Shown here piece by piece: positions 26,669 through 35,824 of a stretch of DNA of 64,000 nucleotides (positions are counted from its first letter, which is position 1; every line of letters begins with the position of its first letter). Source of the DNA: Hyphomicrobiales bacterium (GTDB taxonomy: Bacteria > Pseudomonadota > Alphaproteobacteria > Rhizobiales > Rhizobiaceae); assembly GCA_900471485.1 (NCBI GenBank), contig UCEU01000013.1:124001-188000 (forward strand), in the 5' to 3' direction. Position numbers and translations under genes: made by a program. The notes below the pieces were generated by a model. It made no database searches, had not been told where the DNA came from, and saw only the letters and a list, made by a program, of their open reading frames with translations.

Positions 26669-29581
26669 TCAGGCGCGCTTGGTCAGCGGGAAGCGTTCCT
26701 TCAGCAGCCGCAATACCGATTCCGATGCCATCGGCGGGCCGAAGAGATAGCTCTGGCCGTAGGTGCAGCCCATCTTCGCCAATTCGATCGCATCCTCGTT
26801 GGACTCGATCCCCTCGGCGACGACCTTCATCTCCAGCTCGCGCGCCATCGAGATGACGGAGCGCAGGATGGTGGCCTTGCGGTCGGTCGCATCACGCACC
26901 AGCGTCTTGTCGAGCTTGATGGTGTCGAACGGGAAGCGCGTGAGGTAGGAAAGCGACGAATGGCCGGTGCCGAAGTCGTCGAGCGCCAGGCCCATGCCGG
27001 TCTCCTTCAGCTTCTCCAGCACTAGGCGCGCCTGTTCCGGGTTCTCCATGACCATGGTTTCGGTCAGTTCGAGCTTCAGCCGCGACGGGTCGCAATGGGT
27101 CTTGGCCAGCACCGAGCGCACGTCGTCGTAAAGCTCGTTGTTCAGAAGCTGCGCGCTGGAAAGGTTGATGGAGACGAAGATCGGCAGTTCGCCGGTCTGG
27201 CCTTCCCATGCCATGAGATCGTTTGTCGCCTGCTCCAGCGCGAAGACGCCGAGCATGTTGATGATGTCGGATGTCTCGGCGATCGGGATGAACTCGCTCG
27301 GCGGAATGGTGCCGCGCTTGGGATGCTCCCAGCGCATCAGCGCCTCGAAGCCGGCGATCTCCACGTCCTCAAGCCCTGCGATCGGCTGATAGACCATCGA
27401 CAGCTCCTTGCGCTCCAGCGCCCGGCGGAGGTCGGATTCGAGCTGCAGACGGTCGGCGCCGAAGTCGCGGAAGGCGGGCTGGAACGGCTCGACGCGGTTG
27501 CCGCCGGCGCGTTTCGCCCGGTACATGGCAAGCTCGGCGTCGCTCAGCATCCCGGCCGCCGTTTCCTGCTGGCCGACGAAGGATGAGAGCCCGATCGAGG
27601 CGGTGAGGATGATCTCGCGATTGGCGAAGTTGATCGGCACCATGATCGCCTTGCTGATCGCATCGGCGAAATCGGCGACCTTGGCCGGGTCGCGTTCCGA
27701 GGTCAGCACGAGGCCGAACTGGTCGCCGGAGAGACGCGCCAGCGTATCCTGCGGCTTGAGCAGACGACGGAGGCGGCGCGTCAGCGCGATCAGGATGTTG
27801 TCGCCGGCGGCGATGCCCAGCGCGTCGTTGACCATCTTGTAGCGGTCGATGTCGATGACCATCACCGTCGGCCGCAGCGTCTCCCCGCTTGGCGCCAGAG
27901 CCAGCACCGCCTGCAGGCGGTCGAGGAACAGCTGCCGGTTCGGCAGGCCGGTAAGGTTGTCGTGCAGCGCGTCGTGCAGCAGCCGCTCGATCGAGTTCTT
28001 CTGCTCGGTGACATCGACGATGGTGCCGACGCAGCGGATGATCTCGCCGTTCGAGCCGAGCACCGGCCGCGCGCGGATCAAGAGCCAGTGGAAATGCCCG
28101 TCTTCGGCGCGAATGCGGAATTCGTGGTTCAGCCGCCCGCGGCGGTGTTCGAGCAGCACGTCGAGCGTCGCGCGGAAACGGTCGCGATCATCGGGATGCA
28201 GCCGCGGCAGCCAGTTGCGGGCCGCGCCATGCATGGTGCCGGGCGACAGGCCGAGCTTCACCGAGACGTCGGGAATGGTGACGACGCGGTCGCGCGCCAC
28301 GTCCCAGTCCCACACCATGTCGCCGGAGCCGGCGACGGCAAGCGACTGGCGCTCGAGATCGGAGAACAGCCCCTGCTGGAAAGCACCGCCGGCAAAGGCG
28401 TGCTGCATGACGGTGAAGCCGATCAGGAGCACAATCAGGACCAGGCCGCCGCCGAGCGCCGGCTGGATGATATCGTTGTCGAGCCGGCCGGTGATCGTCA
28501 GCCAGGCGCCGAAGATCCACACCAGGATCAGCGCCCAGGCCGGCACCAGCAGAATGGCGCGGTCATAGCGGTTGAGGCCGAGATAGATGATGAGCAGCAG
28601 GCCCATCGTCGCCGTCAGCGCGAAGGATAGCCGCGCGATACCGGCAGCGATCGCCGGGTCGTAGATGGCAACCCCGAACAACAGCGCCAGTCCGAGCACC
28701 CAGGCGAGCGTCAGATAGCCGAGATGCGTGTGCCAGCGGTTGAGGTTGAGATAGGTGAACAGGAAGATCACGAAACTCGAGGCCAGCGCCACTTCCGCGC
28801 AGGCGCGCCATATTCGCTGGTCCGCCGAAGCGATGCTGATCAGCTTGCCGAGGAAGCCGAAATCGACGCAGATATAGCCGAGCACCGCCCAGGCGAGTGC
28901 TGCCGTCGCCGGCAGCATCGAGGTGCCCTTGACCACGAACAGGATCGTCAGGAACACCGCGAGCAGGCCGGCAATCCCCAGCACGATGCCGCGATAGAGC
29001 GTGAACGCGTTGATCGTGTCCTTGTAGGCGTCGGGCTCCCACAGATAGATCTGAGGCAGTTCCGGCGTCGAAAGCTCGGCGACGAAGGTGATGACGGCGC
29101 CCGGATTGAGCGTGATGCGGAACACGTCGGCCTCGTCGCTCTGCTGGCGGTCGAGCGCGAAGCCTTCGCTCGGCGTGATCGCCGTGATGCGCTGAGAGCC
29201 GAGATCCGGCCAGAAAAGCTTGGAATTCACCAGACGAAAATGCGGCGCGACGATCACGCGCTCCAGCTGTTCGTCGGAGACGTTGGCGAGCGCGAACACG
29301 GCCCAGTCGCCCTGGTGGTTGCCGGAGCTCGAGCGTACCTCGATGCGGCGGCGGATGCCGTCGGCGCCGGCAGCGGTCGAAACCTGGAAGGCTTCGCCCT
29401 GGTTGGCATAGATTTCCGTCGTCGCCGTCAGGTCGAGCGCGGTGTCGTCACGGGAGATCTTCACCGGCTCGGCCGCCTGCGCGGCGCCGGCCACCAGCAT
29501 CAAGGCCGACATAAAAAGCGCTGCGATCACCGCGATCAATCGTCCGGTCGGTGATGAGGGCAGCATACGGTTTTCAGTCAT
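26669..29581 (-). CDS. Membrane-bound DISM-PAS-GGDEF-EAL cyclic-di-GMP protein
   Basis: 970 residues: signal/anchor (15-36), periplasmic 7TMR-DISM type domain (about 40-185), seven helices (about 190-400), a PAS domain (about 425-530), GGDEF (about 545-700) and EAL (about 715-960). The EAL side keeps EALMRWEHPKRG, LNLSSAQL-like and DDFGTGHSSLSYL, so phosphodiesterase activity is likely. The GGDEF site reads SGDQF, which departs from the consensus and probably lacks cyclase activity, perhaps serving as a GTP sensor. Overlaps the upstream acetyltransferase gene by 4 bases. Probable input is a periplasmic carbohydrate-like ligand. Confidence 0.92.
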   Translation of the reverse strand: MTENRMLPSSPTGRLIAVIAALFMSALMLVAGAAQAAEPVKISRDDTALDLTATTEIYANQGEAFQVSTAAGADGIRRRIEVRSSSGNHQGDWAVFALANVSDEQLERVIVAPHFRLVNSKLFWPDLGSQRITAITPSEGFALDRQQSDEADVFRITLNPGAVITFVAELSTPELPQIYLWEPDAYKDTINAFTLYRGIVLGIAGLLAVFLTILFVVKGTSMLPATAALAWAVLGYICVDFGFLGKLISIASADQRIWRACAEVALASSFVIFLFTYLNLNRWHTHLGYLTLAWVLGLALLFGVAIYDPAIAAGIARLSFALTATMGLLLIIYLGLNRYDRAILLVPAWALILVWIFGAWLTITGRLDNDIIQPALGGGLVLIVLLIGFTVMQHAFAGGAFQQGLFSDLERQSLAVAGSGDMVWDWDVARDRVVTIPDVSVKLGLSPGTMHGAARNWLPRLHPDDRDRFRATLDVLLEHRRGRLNHEFRIRAEDGHFHWLLIRARPVLGSNGEIIRCVGTIVDVTEQKNSIERLLHDALHDNLTGLPNRQLFLDRLQAVLALAPSGETLRPTVMVIDIDRYKMVNDALGIAAGDNILIALTRRLRRLLKPQDTLARLSGDQFGLVLTSERDPAKVADFADAISKAIMVPINFANREIILTASIGLSSFVGQQETAAGMLSDAELAMYRAKRAGGNRVEPFQPAFRDFGADRLQLESDLRRALERKELSMVYQPIAGLEDVEIAGFEALMRWEHPKRGTIPPSEFIPIAETSDIINMLGVFALEQATNDLMAWEGQTGELPIFVSINLSSAQLLNNELYDDVRSVLAKTHCDPSRLKLELTETMVMENPEQARLVLEKLKETGMGLALDDFGTGHSSLSYLTRFPFDTIKLDKTLVRDATDRKATILRSVISMARELEMKVVAEGIESNEDAIELAKMGCTYGQSYLFGPPMASESVLRLLKERFPLTKRA

Positions 29582-30192
29582 CGGCTGTCGGTTATCCTGC
29601 CTTTATCCGTATCCGTGGCGAGCAGTGAAAACATCACGTGATCATGCCACTGACCGTTTATCTTCAAGTATCCGCGCAGATAGCCTTCCCGCTGAAACCC
29701 GGCTTTTTCAAGCAGGCGGATGCTCCGAGCGTTATCTGGAATACAGGCTGCTTCGATGCGGTGCAACTCAAGCCCCGCGAAGATGTAGGGTATAACCAAC
29801 CGAAGTGCGGCGAACATATGGCCCTGGCCGGCATGAGCCTCGCCCATCCAGTAGCCGATCATGCAGCTTTGCGCGGCGCCCCGGCGGATGTATCCGACGG
29901 TGATGCCGCCGAGCAACGTCATGTTCTGCTTGTGAAAAAGCAGGAGCGGCACGGCCTGGCCGGAGGCGTATTCCTGCTTGCCGCGAATGACGCGGGCGCG
30001 ATAGGCGCCCTCCGTCAGCTCGTCGCGGCGCCATGTCGGCTCCCAAGGTTCCAGAAACTGCCGGCTGGATGCCCGCAGCTTGTGCCACTGGTTGAAATCC
30101 TGATAGCGCGGGAGGCGGAGCACATAGTGCTCGTTCTCGAGTTCCACTGCTTCCGGCTGCCGTGACAGGAACCGAAAAACCGATTTTGTCAT
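29578..30192 (-). CDS. GNAT acetyltransferase, RimJ-like
   Basis: 204 residues. The GNAT core is visible as VLRLPRYQDFNQWHKL, IGYWMGEAHAGQGHMFAALRLVIPYIF (acetyl-CoA loop, Q-x-x-G-x-A-like), LHRIEAACIPDNARSIRLLEKAGFQREG and YLKINGQWHDHVMF. This is the RimJ/RimL group that acetylates protein N-termini, typically ribosomal protein S5. Third gene in thrC-M16-rimJ-EAL operon, 27 bases after the peptidase gene. Confidence 0.9.
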   Translation of the reverse strand: MTKSVFRFLSRQPEAVELENEHYVLRLPRYQDFNQWHKLRASSRQFLEPWEPTWRRDELTEGAYRARVIRGKQEYASGQAVPLLLFHKQNMTLLGGITVGYIRRGAAQSCMIGYWMGEAHAGQGHMFAALRLVIPYIFAGLELHRIEAACIPDNARSIRLLEKAGFQREGYLRGYLKINGQWHDHVMFSLLATDTDKGRITDSR

Positions 30193-30219
30193 CGATTACT
30201 CCCGGCAGGATGGATGGCG

Positions 30220-31515
30220 TTAGAGGCTGGCCTGCTTTTGCACGGCGGGCGCCGTGAGCGAAGCGGCGATGTCTTCCATCGGTGCCAGGTGTTCGAGCGG
30301 GCCGATCGCCGAAAGCGTCGGGACGGTATCGAAGAACAGTCGGCCCGCCAGATCGGTCAGGCGATCCACCGTGATGCCTTCCAGCCGCTCCATCATCTCC
30401 GGATTGGAGATCGGCCGGCCGTAGAGCATCATCTGCCGGGCGATCTGCCCCGCGCGCGCCGCCGGGCTTTCCTGGCCCATCAGAAGCTGGGCGCGAATCT
30501 GTGCGCGGGCGCGCTCGATTTCCTTCTGGTCGATCGACGCTGCCGACTTGTGCAGCTCGTCGATGATCACGGGCACCAGTTCCGGCAGGTTCTCGCCGCC
30601 GGTCGCGGCATGGATGCCGAAGATGCCGGTGTCGGAGAAACCCCAGTGGAAGGCATAGATGGAATAGCAGAGGCCGCGGATTTCGCGCACTTCCTGGAAC
30701 AGCCTGGACGACATGCCGCCGCCAAGGATGTTGGCGAGGATCTGCGAACAGTAGAAGTCGCGGGCGTGGTAGGCTTTGCCTTCGAAACCGAGCAGGATCT
30801 GCGCGTCCATCAGGTCGCGCGTCTCGCGAATGTTGCCGCCGACATAATGCGCGGCTTCCATGACCGGGGGCGCGCTCGGCGCGGTCGGCAGCGCCGCGAA
30901 GCGATCCTCGACCATGCGCACGAAGTCCTGGTGATCGACGGCGCCGGTGGCGACCACGAACATCCGGTCGGTCGTGTAGTTGCGGCTGAGATAGCCGCGA
31001 ATCTGCTGCGGCGTGAAGGAAACGACCGTCTGCGGCGTGCCGAGAATGGCGCGGCCGAGCGTCTGGTCGCGATAGGCGACTTCGGAAAAGCGGTCGAACA
31101 CGACGTCATCGGGCGTGTCGTTGGCGGCGTTGATCTCCTGCAGGATGACCTGCTTCTCCCGCTCCAGCTCTTCTTCCTCGAAGGCTGATTCGGTCAGGAT
31201 GTCGGCCAGGATATCGACGGCGAGCGGAACATGGTCCTTCAGCACGCGGGCGTAGTAGGAGGTCGTCTCTGTCGATGTCGCGGCGTTCACTTCGCCGCCT
31301 ACATCCTCGATTTCCTCGGCGATCTCGCGGGCGCTGCGCCGCTTCGTTCCCTTGAAAGCCATATGCTCGAGCAGGTGGGCAATGCCATGCTCGTCTGTCG
31401 TCTCATTGCGCGAACCCGATTTGATCCAGACGCCGAGCGCAACGCTTTCGAGATGCGGCATCGTCTGGGTCACTACTGTCAGCCCGGATTTTAGCCGGGT
31501 GCACTCAACTGTCAT
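30220..31515 (-). CDS. M16 family zinc metallopeptidase (processing-peptidase-like)
   Basis: 431 residues with the inverted zinc motif HLLEH (HGIAHLLEHMAFKG) near residues 44-57, the downstream ligand region EEEELEREKQVILQEI, and the second M16 half with RFAALP and GGGMSSRLFQEVREIRGLCYSI. This is the single-chain M16B type related to mitochondrial processing peptidase beta. No signal peptide, so probably cytosolic or membrane-associated peptide degradation. Sits between thrC and rimJ-like genes, a conserved rhizobial order. Confidence 0.93.
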   Translation of the reverse strand: MTVECTRLKSGLTVVTQTMPHLESVALGVWIKSGSRNETTDEHGIAHLLEHMAFKGTKRRSAREIAEEIEDVGGEVNAATSTETTSYYARVLKDHVPLAVDILADILTESAFEEEELEREKQVILQEINAANDTPDDVVFDRFSEVAYRDQTLGRAILGTPQTVVSFTPQQIRGYLSRNYTTDRMFVVATGAVDHQDFVRMVEDRFAALPTAPSAPPVMEAAHYVGGNIRETRDLMDAQILLGFEGKAYHARDFYCSQILANILGGGMSSRLFQEVREIRGLCYSIYAFHWGFSDTGIFGIHAATGGENLPELVPVIIDELHKSAASIDQKEIERARAQIRAQLLMGQESPAARAGQIARQMMLYGRPISNPEMMERLEGITVDRLTDLAGRLFFDTVPTLSAIGPLEHLAPMEDIAASLTAPAVQKQASL

Positions 31516-31542
31516 TGGCTATCTTTCTGCGCCTGCCGTCTC

Positions 31543-32934
31543 TCAGGCCCGGGAATGCTTGCCGATGAAGGTTTCGACGGCTTTAAGCTCGGGCTTCATG
31601 ATCTGGAAGCGCTCCTCCTTGTCCATCAAATCAGCAAGCCACGTCGGAAGCGCGGGGTCAATACCGGATGCGGATTTTACGGCCGCGGGGAATTTCGCCG
31701 GGTGCGCGGTGGCGAGCGTCACCATCGGCGAATTGGCCTTTTCGTGCTTTCCCGCCACGAAGACGCCGATCGCCGAATGCGGGTCGAGCAGGTAGCCGGT
31801 CTCGGCGTAGGTGGTCTTGATCGTCTGCGCCACCTGCTTTTCGCTGGCGCGGCCGGCGCGGAAATCCTTCTTGATGAAGGCCATGGCTTTGGCGGAAATC
31901 TCGAAGCCGTTCGATTGCTTCAGGCTCTCCATGGCGGCCCGCACCTTGGACGCGTCGCGGTCGTAGGCTTCGAACAGCAGCCGTTCGAAGTTGGAGGAAA
32001 TCTGGATGTCCATAGACGGCGAGGTCGTTGCCTTGACGTCCTTCATCTCGTAGCGGCCGGTCTTGATCGTGCGCGCCATGATGTCGTTTTCGTTGGTGGC
32101 GACGACCAGTTTCCCGATCGGCAGGCCCATGCGCTTGGCGCAATAACCGGCGAAGATATCGCCGAAATTGCCCGTCGGCACGGTGAACGAGACTTTGCGG
32201 TCCGGTGCGCCGAGCGTGATCGCCGTCGTGAAGTAGTAGACGATCTGCGCCATGATGCGCGCCCAGTTGATCGAGTTGACGCCCGAGAGCTTCACCTTGT
32301 CGCGGAAGGCGGCATCGTTGAACATCGCCTTCACGAGGTTCTGGCAGTCGTCGAAGTTGCCCTCGACGGCGAGCGCATGAACGTTCGGCGAAGTCGAAGT
32401 GGTCATCTGCCGCTGCTGCACCGGCGAAACCTTGCCGTGCGGGAAAAGGATGAAGATGTCGGTGCGCTCGCGCCCGGCAAACGCATCGATGGCGGCTCCA
32501 CCCGTGTCGCCCGAGGTGGCGCCGACGATGGTGGCGCGCTCGCCGCGCTTTTCCAGCGCATAGTCCATCAGCCGCGCCAGAAGCTGCATCGCGACGTCCT
32601 TGAACGCCAGCGTCGTGCCGTGGAAGAGTTCCATGACGAAGCTGTTCGGCCCGGTCTGCACCAGCGGCGCGATCGCCGGATGGCGAAAGGTGCCGTAGGC
32701 TTCGTCGATCATGGCGCGGAAGGTCTCGGCCGGAATCTCGCCGTTGGTGAATGGCGACAGGATGGTGAAGGCAATATCCTGATAGCTCTTGCCGCGAAGC
32801 GCGCGAATTTCCTTCTTGGAAAACTGCGGCCATTCGCGCGGAACGTAGAGACCGCCGTCGCGGGCCAGTCCGGTGAGCAAGGCATCACAAAAGCCGAGGG
32901 AAGGAGCTTCGCCGCGGGTCGAGATATAGTCCAC
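31543..32934 (-). CDS. thrC: Threonine synthase
   Basis: PLP enzyme turning O-phosphohomoserine into threonine, the step after ThrB. PLP lysine is in HGTTLAFKDVAMQLL; phosphate-binding GATSGDTGGAAIDAF and VPTGNFGDIFAGY are intact. I place the start at the GTG 32934 (DYISTRGEAPSLGF), since AAGGA lies 8 bases upstream and it aligns with the usual rhizobial N-terminus; the ATG at 32943 would abut that ribosome site. 463 residues. First gene of an operon with M16 peptidase, rimJ-like and EAL genes. Divergent from a lipoprotein gene. Confidence 0.94.
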   Translation of the reverse strand: MDYISTRGEAPSLGFCDALLTGLARDGGLYVPREWPQFSKKEIRALRGKSYQDIAFTILSPFTNGEIPAETFRAMIDEAYGTFRHPAIAPLVQTGPNSFVMELFHGTTLAFKDVAMQLLARLMDYALEKRGERATIVGATSGDTGGAAIDAFAGRERTDIFILFPHGKVSPVQQRQMTTSTSPNVHALAVEGNFDDCQNLVKAMFNDAAFRDKVKLSGVNSINWARIMAQIVYYFTTAITLGAPDRKVSFTVPTGNFGDIFAGYCAKRMGLPIGKLVVATNENDIMARTIKTGRYEMKDVKATTSPSMDIQISSNFERLLFEAYDRDASKVRAAMESLKQSNGFEISAKAMAFIKKDFRAGRASEKQVAQTIKTTYAETGYLLDPHSAIGVFVAGKHEKANSPMVTLATAHPAKFPAAVKSASGIDPALPTWLADLMDKEERFQIMKPELKAVETFIGKHSRA

Positions 32935-33177
32935 TGTCGTCATCCTTGATGTGCCGGCCGGAGAAAATCCGGGTTCTGAAGCAAGTCTGCCCTGCGCTCT
33001 ATCCCGCTTGTCTCGGCGGCCATGGCCGTCAACGATCCGGAAATGTGCATCAAAACGGTTCTTACCCAATCGATTTTTGTTTGCGCCGCTGATATAGACC
33101 ATCGCAAACTGTCACGAAAGGCCCTGCTTTCAAGTCGTTGGGTCTTGCAAACGCTTTGTGAAGAGGGTGGAAATATC

Positions 33178-33831
33178 GTGCTTGGTAAGGTCTCGCGTCT
33201 CATCGTTTCCGCATCGGTCGCCGCCATTCTTGTCGGCTGCAACTCGCTTGGCGTCGGCGGTGGGGAGAGCAGCACGGCGCAATCGACGCAGTCGGGCGGC
33301 AACAGCCAGATCATGCCGATGGCGCCTGCCAACCCGTCTTCCAGCGGTCCGCAGATCGGCACGGCAACCACCGCTTCCGGCGCAGTCGCGCCTGTTGTCC
33401 AGGGTTCCTGCCCGCAGATCTTCATGAAGGATTCGGAAGCGATCTACCGCTCCTACGCCGGCGGCGCCAAGACCGGCGACGCGGATAAGCTGTCCGTCCA
33501 GGCCTCGATCGGCGACTACACTCGCCAGTGCTCCCTGAACGAACAGAACCTGTCGATGACCGTGGTCGCCCAGCTCCGCCTGATTGCCGGCCCGGCCGGT
33601 GCACCCGGCAAGGTCAATCTCCCGATCCGCATCACCGTTCTGGACGGCGAGGATGCCCTCTATTCGGAAGTCACCAATTTCCCCGCCGACATGACCTCCG
33701 GCGCCACCCAGGTCCTGTTCCGCAAGGACGGCATCAAGCTGCCCGTTGGTTCCGGCGCGCTGGTACGCGTCAACATCGGCTTCGACCAGGGCGCGCCCGC
33801 TAAGGGCAAGGGCAAGAAGAAGTCCAGCTAA
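33178..33831 (+). CDS. Predicted lipoprotein
   Basis: 217 residues from a GTG with GAGGGTGG upstream. A basic start, hydrophobic core and lipobox (AAILVGC) near residue 21 mark it as a lipoprotein. The following 40 residues are Ser/Gly/Pro-rich linker. The C-terminal domain has ADKLSVQASIGDYTRQC and beta-rich VTVLDGEDALYSEV-like stretches and ends in a lysine-rich tail (KGKGKKKSS). Conserved in rhizobia, function unknown. An upstream in-frame extension exists but has no better start. Confidence 0.8.
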   Translation: MLGKVSRLIVSASVAAILVGCNSLGVGGGESSTAQSTQSGGNSQIMPMAPANPSSSGPQIGTATTASGAVAPVVQGSCPQIFMKDSEAIYRSYAGGAKTGDADKLSVQASIGDYTRQCSLNEQNLSMTVVAQLRLIAGPAGAPGKVNLPIRITVLDGEDALYSEVTNFPADMTSGATQVLFRKDGIKLPVGSGALVRVNIGFDQGAPAKGKGKKKSS

Positions 33832-33890
33832 GAGAGGTTTTGGGGTAGGGGATCGCGGTTGCTGTTGCGTCGCGGTATTCAAAGGGTGAG

Positions 33891-34044
33891 GTTGTGCCGC
33901 GTGGCCCCCTCATCTGCCTGCCGGCATCTTCTCCCCAACGGGGAGAAGAGACTCGGGGTTGGCCGCTCGCTCCATCTTCCCTTCGCCCCAACGGGGAGAA
34001 GGTGGCCCGAAGGGTCGGATGAGGGGGCCTCACGGCACAACGCC
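33891..34044. repeat. RIME-like palindromic mosaic repeat, copy C
   Basis: Reads as the reverse complement of copy B at 17919: GTTGTGCCGCGTGGCCCCCTC to GAGGGGGCCTCACGGCACAAC are the terminal arms, with inner CTTCTCCCC...GGGGAGAAG hairpins. It lacks the nested GGTGCAAC-NN-GTTGCACC insert seen in copies A and B. Fills the gap between two convergent genes. Confidence 0.85.
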
Positions 34045-34078
34045 AACACGTCACCCCTCAAACACCCTCAATCCAAAC

Positions 34079-34768
34079 TCAGGCCACGCCTTCCCATTCC
34101 GCCAGTGCCGCAACCACACCCGGCAGATCCACCATCCGCGAAATCACCGTCTCGGCACCCGCATCCGTCAACCGGTCGGCGTGCGAGGGGTAGGTGTGCG
34201 AGGCGCCGGTAAAGCCGATCACGCGCATGCCGGCGGCGCGCGCCGCATGCACGCCGTGCACGGAATCCTCGACCACCACGCAGCGCGACGGCGAGGCGCC
34301 CATCTGCTTGGCGCCGTGCAGGAATACATCCGGCTTCGGCTTGACGCGGTCGGGGCCGAGGTCCTTGGCCGAGAAGATGTTCGGCGCGAAGAGCCGGTTC
34401 AGCCCCACCTTGGAGAGCATCATCTCGAGGCGCGCGCTCGACGAGTTCGAGCAGATGCAGCGCTTCAGCGGGATTTTTGCCAGCGCCGCCTCGACGCCCG
34501 AGATCGCCTGGACGTCGGTTGCAAGGCGCATGTCGAGCAGCTTTTCGGACTTGTCGAGCAGGGAGGCCGAAAGCGGGATGCTCGCCTCGCGCTCGATCTG
34601 CATGAGGATGTTCTGCCATGTCATCCCGGAGAAGCGCTCGCCCATCTCCTCGATGCTAATAGGATAGCCGGCCTCCGTCAGAAGCCTGGACTCGACGTCC
34701 GCCGCGATGATTTCGGAATCGACCAGCACGCCGTCGCAGTCGAAAAGAATGAGGTCGAAGCCGTTCAT
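34079..34768 (-). CDS. HAD-superfamily phosphatase (subfamily IA)
   Basis: 229 residues. Motif I LFDCDGVLVDSE (nucleophile Asp), motif II SNSSS, motif III Lys in RVKPKPDVFL, motif IV VVVEDSVHGVHAA. This resembles beta-phosphoglucomutase-like or DOG-type sugar phosphatases; the substrate is not evident. ATG at 34768. Its neighbours give no pathway clue. Confidence 0.88.
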   Translation of the reverse strand: MNGFDLILFDCDGVLVDSEIIAADVESRLLTEAGYPISIEEMGERFSGMTWQNILMQIEREASIPLSASLLDKSEKLLDMRLATDVQAISGVEAALAKIPLKRCICSNSSSARLEMMLSKVGLNRLFAPNIFSAKDLGPDRVKPKPDVFLHGAKQMGASPSRCVVVEDSVHGVHAARAAGMRVIGFTGASHTYPSHADRLTDAGAETVISRMVDLPGVVAALAEWEGVA

Positions 34769-34945
34769 GTAAATCTCGAGCCTTGTTTGGGATGAGGCGG
34801 CTTTACACGATGCCTCGTTCGATCTCAACCGGCGGGGCGTCATGGCTGGTCTGCTACGGCCGGGAGGCTAGGGTTGCGCGCGAGGAAATTGCCTGCGGAT
34901 GCAGGCGCTTGCCGCCTCGACAAGCCATGGCTCGCCCTCTAATGG

Positions 34946-35623
34946 ATGAGTATGGCCAAGGAACCGGAAGACACAATCGCAAGCCGCATAAGCCGCGTGC
35001 TTGCCGACCGCATCGTTCGCGGCGAACTGCCGGCCGGCTTCCGTCTGCGCCAGGATCATATCGCCGAGGAGTTCGGTGCCAGCCACGTGCCCGTGCGCGA
35101 AGCCTTCCGCCGCCTGGAGGCCCAGGGGCTGGCGATCAGCGAGCCGCGCCGCGGTGTGCGCGTCGCCTCCTTCGACATCAAGGAGGTGCGCGAGGTGGCC
35201 GAGATGCGGGCCGCACTCGAGGTGCTGGCGCTGCGCCACGCCGCCAAGCACCTGACGCCCGCGATCCTCGATGCCGCCGAGGAGGCGACCCGCGAGGGCG
35301 ATGCGGCGGCTGACGTTCACGCCTGGGAGGAGGCCAACCGCCGATTCCATCGCCTGATCCTCACGCCCTGCAACATGAGCCGTCTGCTCGCCTCGATCGA
35401 CGATCTCCACGCCGCAAGCGCCCGCTTCCTGTTTTCCGCCTGGCGTTCGGGCTGGGAAAAGCGCACCGACCACGACCATCGCGCCATCGTCGTGGCCTTG
35501 CGCCAGGGCAGGGCGGAAGAGGCGGCCGGCATCCTCGAACGCCACGTCCAGTGGATCGGCCGCGCGCCAAAATCCACCAACAAGGCTGGCGAAAACGGCG
35601 AAGCCTTCGCCATCGTCGGCTGA
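34946..35623 (+). CDS. bioR: GntR-family biotin regulator BioR
   Basis: 225 residues. N-terminal GntR winged helix (LADRIVRGELPAGFRLRQDHIAEEFGASHVPVREAFRRLEAQGLAISEPRRGVRV) and C-terminal FCD ligand domain. Sequence and location next to bioY, with TTATAGATAA / TTATCTATAA boxes in the gap, match BioR of Agrobacterium and Brucella, a repressor of biotin synthesis and uptake genes. Start at 34946 (MSMAKEPE); ATG 34952 also possible. The first box is 10 bases after its stop, so autoregulation through it is unlikely. Confidence 0.88.
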   Translation: MSMAKEPEDTIASRISRVLADRIVRGELPAGFRLRQDHIAEEFGASHVPVREAFRRLEAQGLAISEPRRGVRVASFDIKEVREVAEMRAALEVLALRHAAKHLTPAILDAAEEATREGDAAADVHAWEEANRRFHRLILTPCNMSRLLASIDDLHAASARFLFSAWRSGWEKRTDHDHRAIVVALRQGRAEEAAGILERHVQWIGRAPKSTNKAGENGEAFAIVG

Positions 35624-35633
35624 TTTTCAAAAA

Positions 35634-35643
35634 TTATAGATAA
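35634..35643. promoter_or_regulatory. BioR box 1 (distal)
   Basis: TTATAGATAA, identical to the known BioR consensus dyad. It lies 180 bases upstream of bioY, just after the bioR stop. It may form a pair with box 2 for looping. Confidence 0.8.
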
Positions 35644-35797
35644 TTTATAATCGGTGCGAATCTCCCAGGAATGCGCGCATCTGCGCTCGTTTTCGTCGCC
35701 GATCCTGCGTGTGATCCCGTTTGTCCACTGCGCAATCGCGTCGTGGCCGCTTGCCATGGCGAAAAATCTCTCTCATAAAATAGATGGGAATCAAAAA

Positions 35798-35807
35798 TTA
35801 TCTATAA
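35798..35807. promoter_or_regulatory. BioR box 2 (proximal, bioY)
   Basis: TTATCTATAA, the reverse complement of box 1, lies 17 bases upstream of the bioY ATG and next to the AAGGAG ribosome site. BioR bound here would block initiation of bioY transcription. Confidence 0.88.
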
Positions 35808-35824
35808 TTTGAGAAGGAGAGTTC

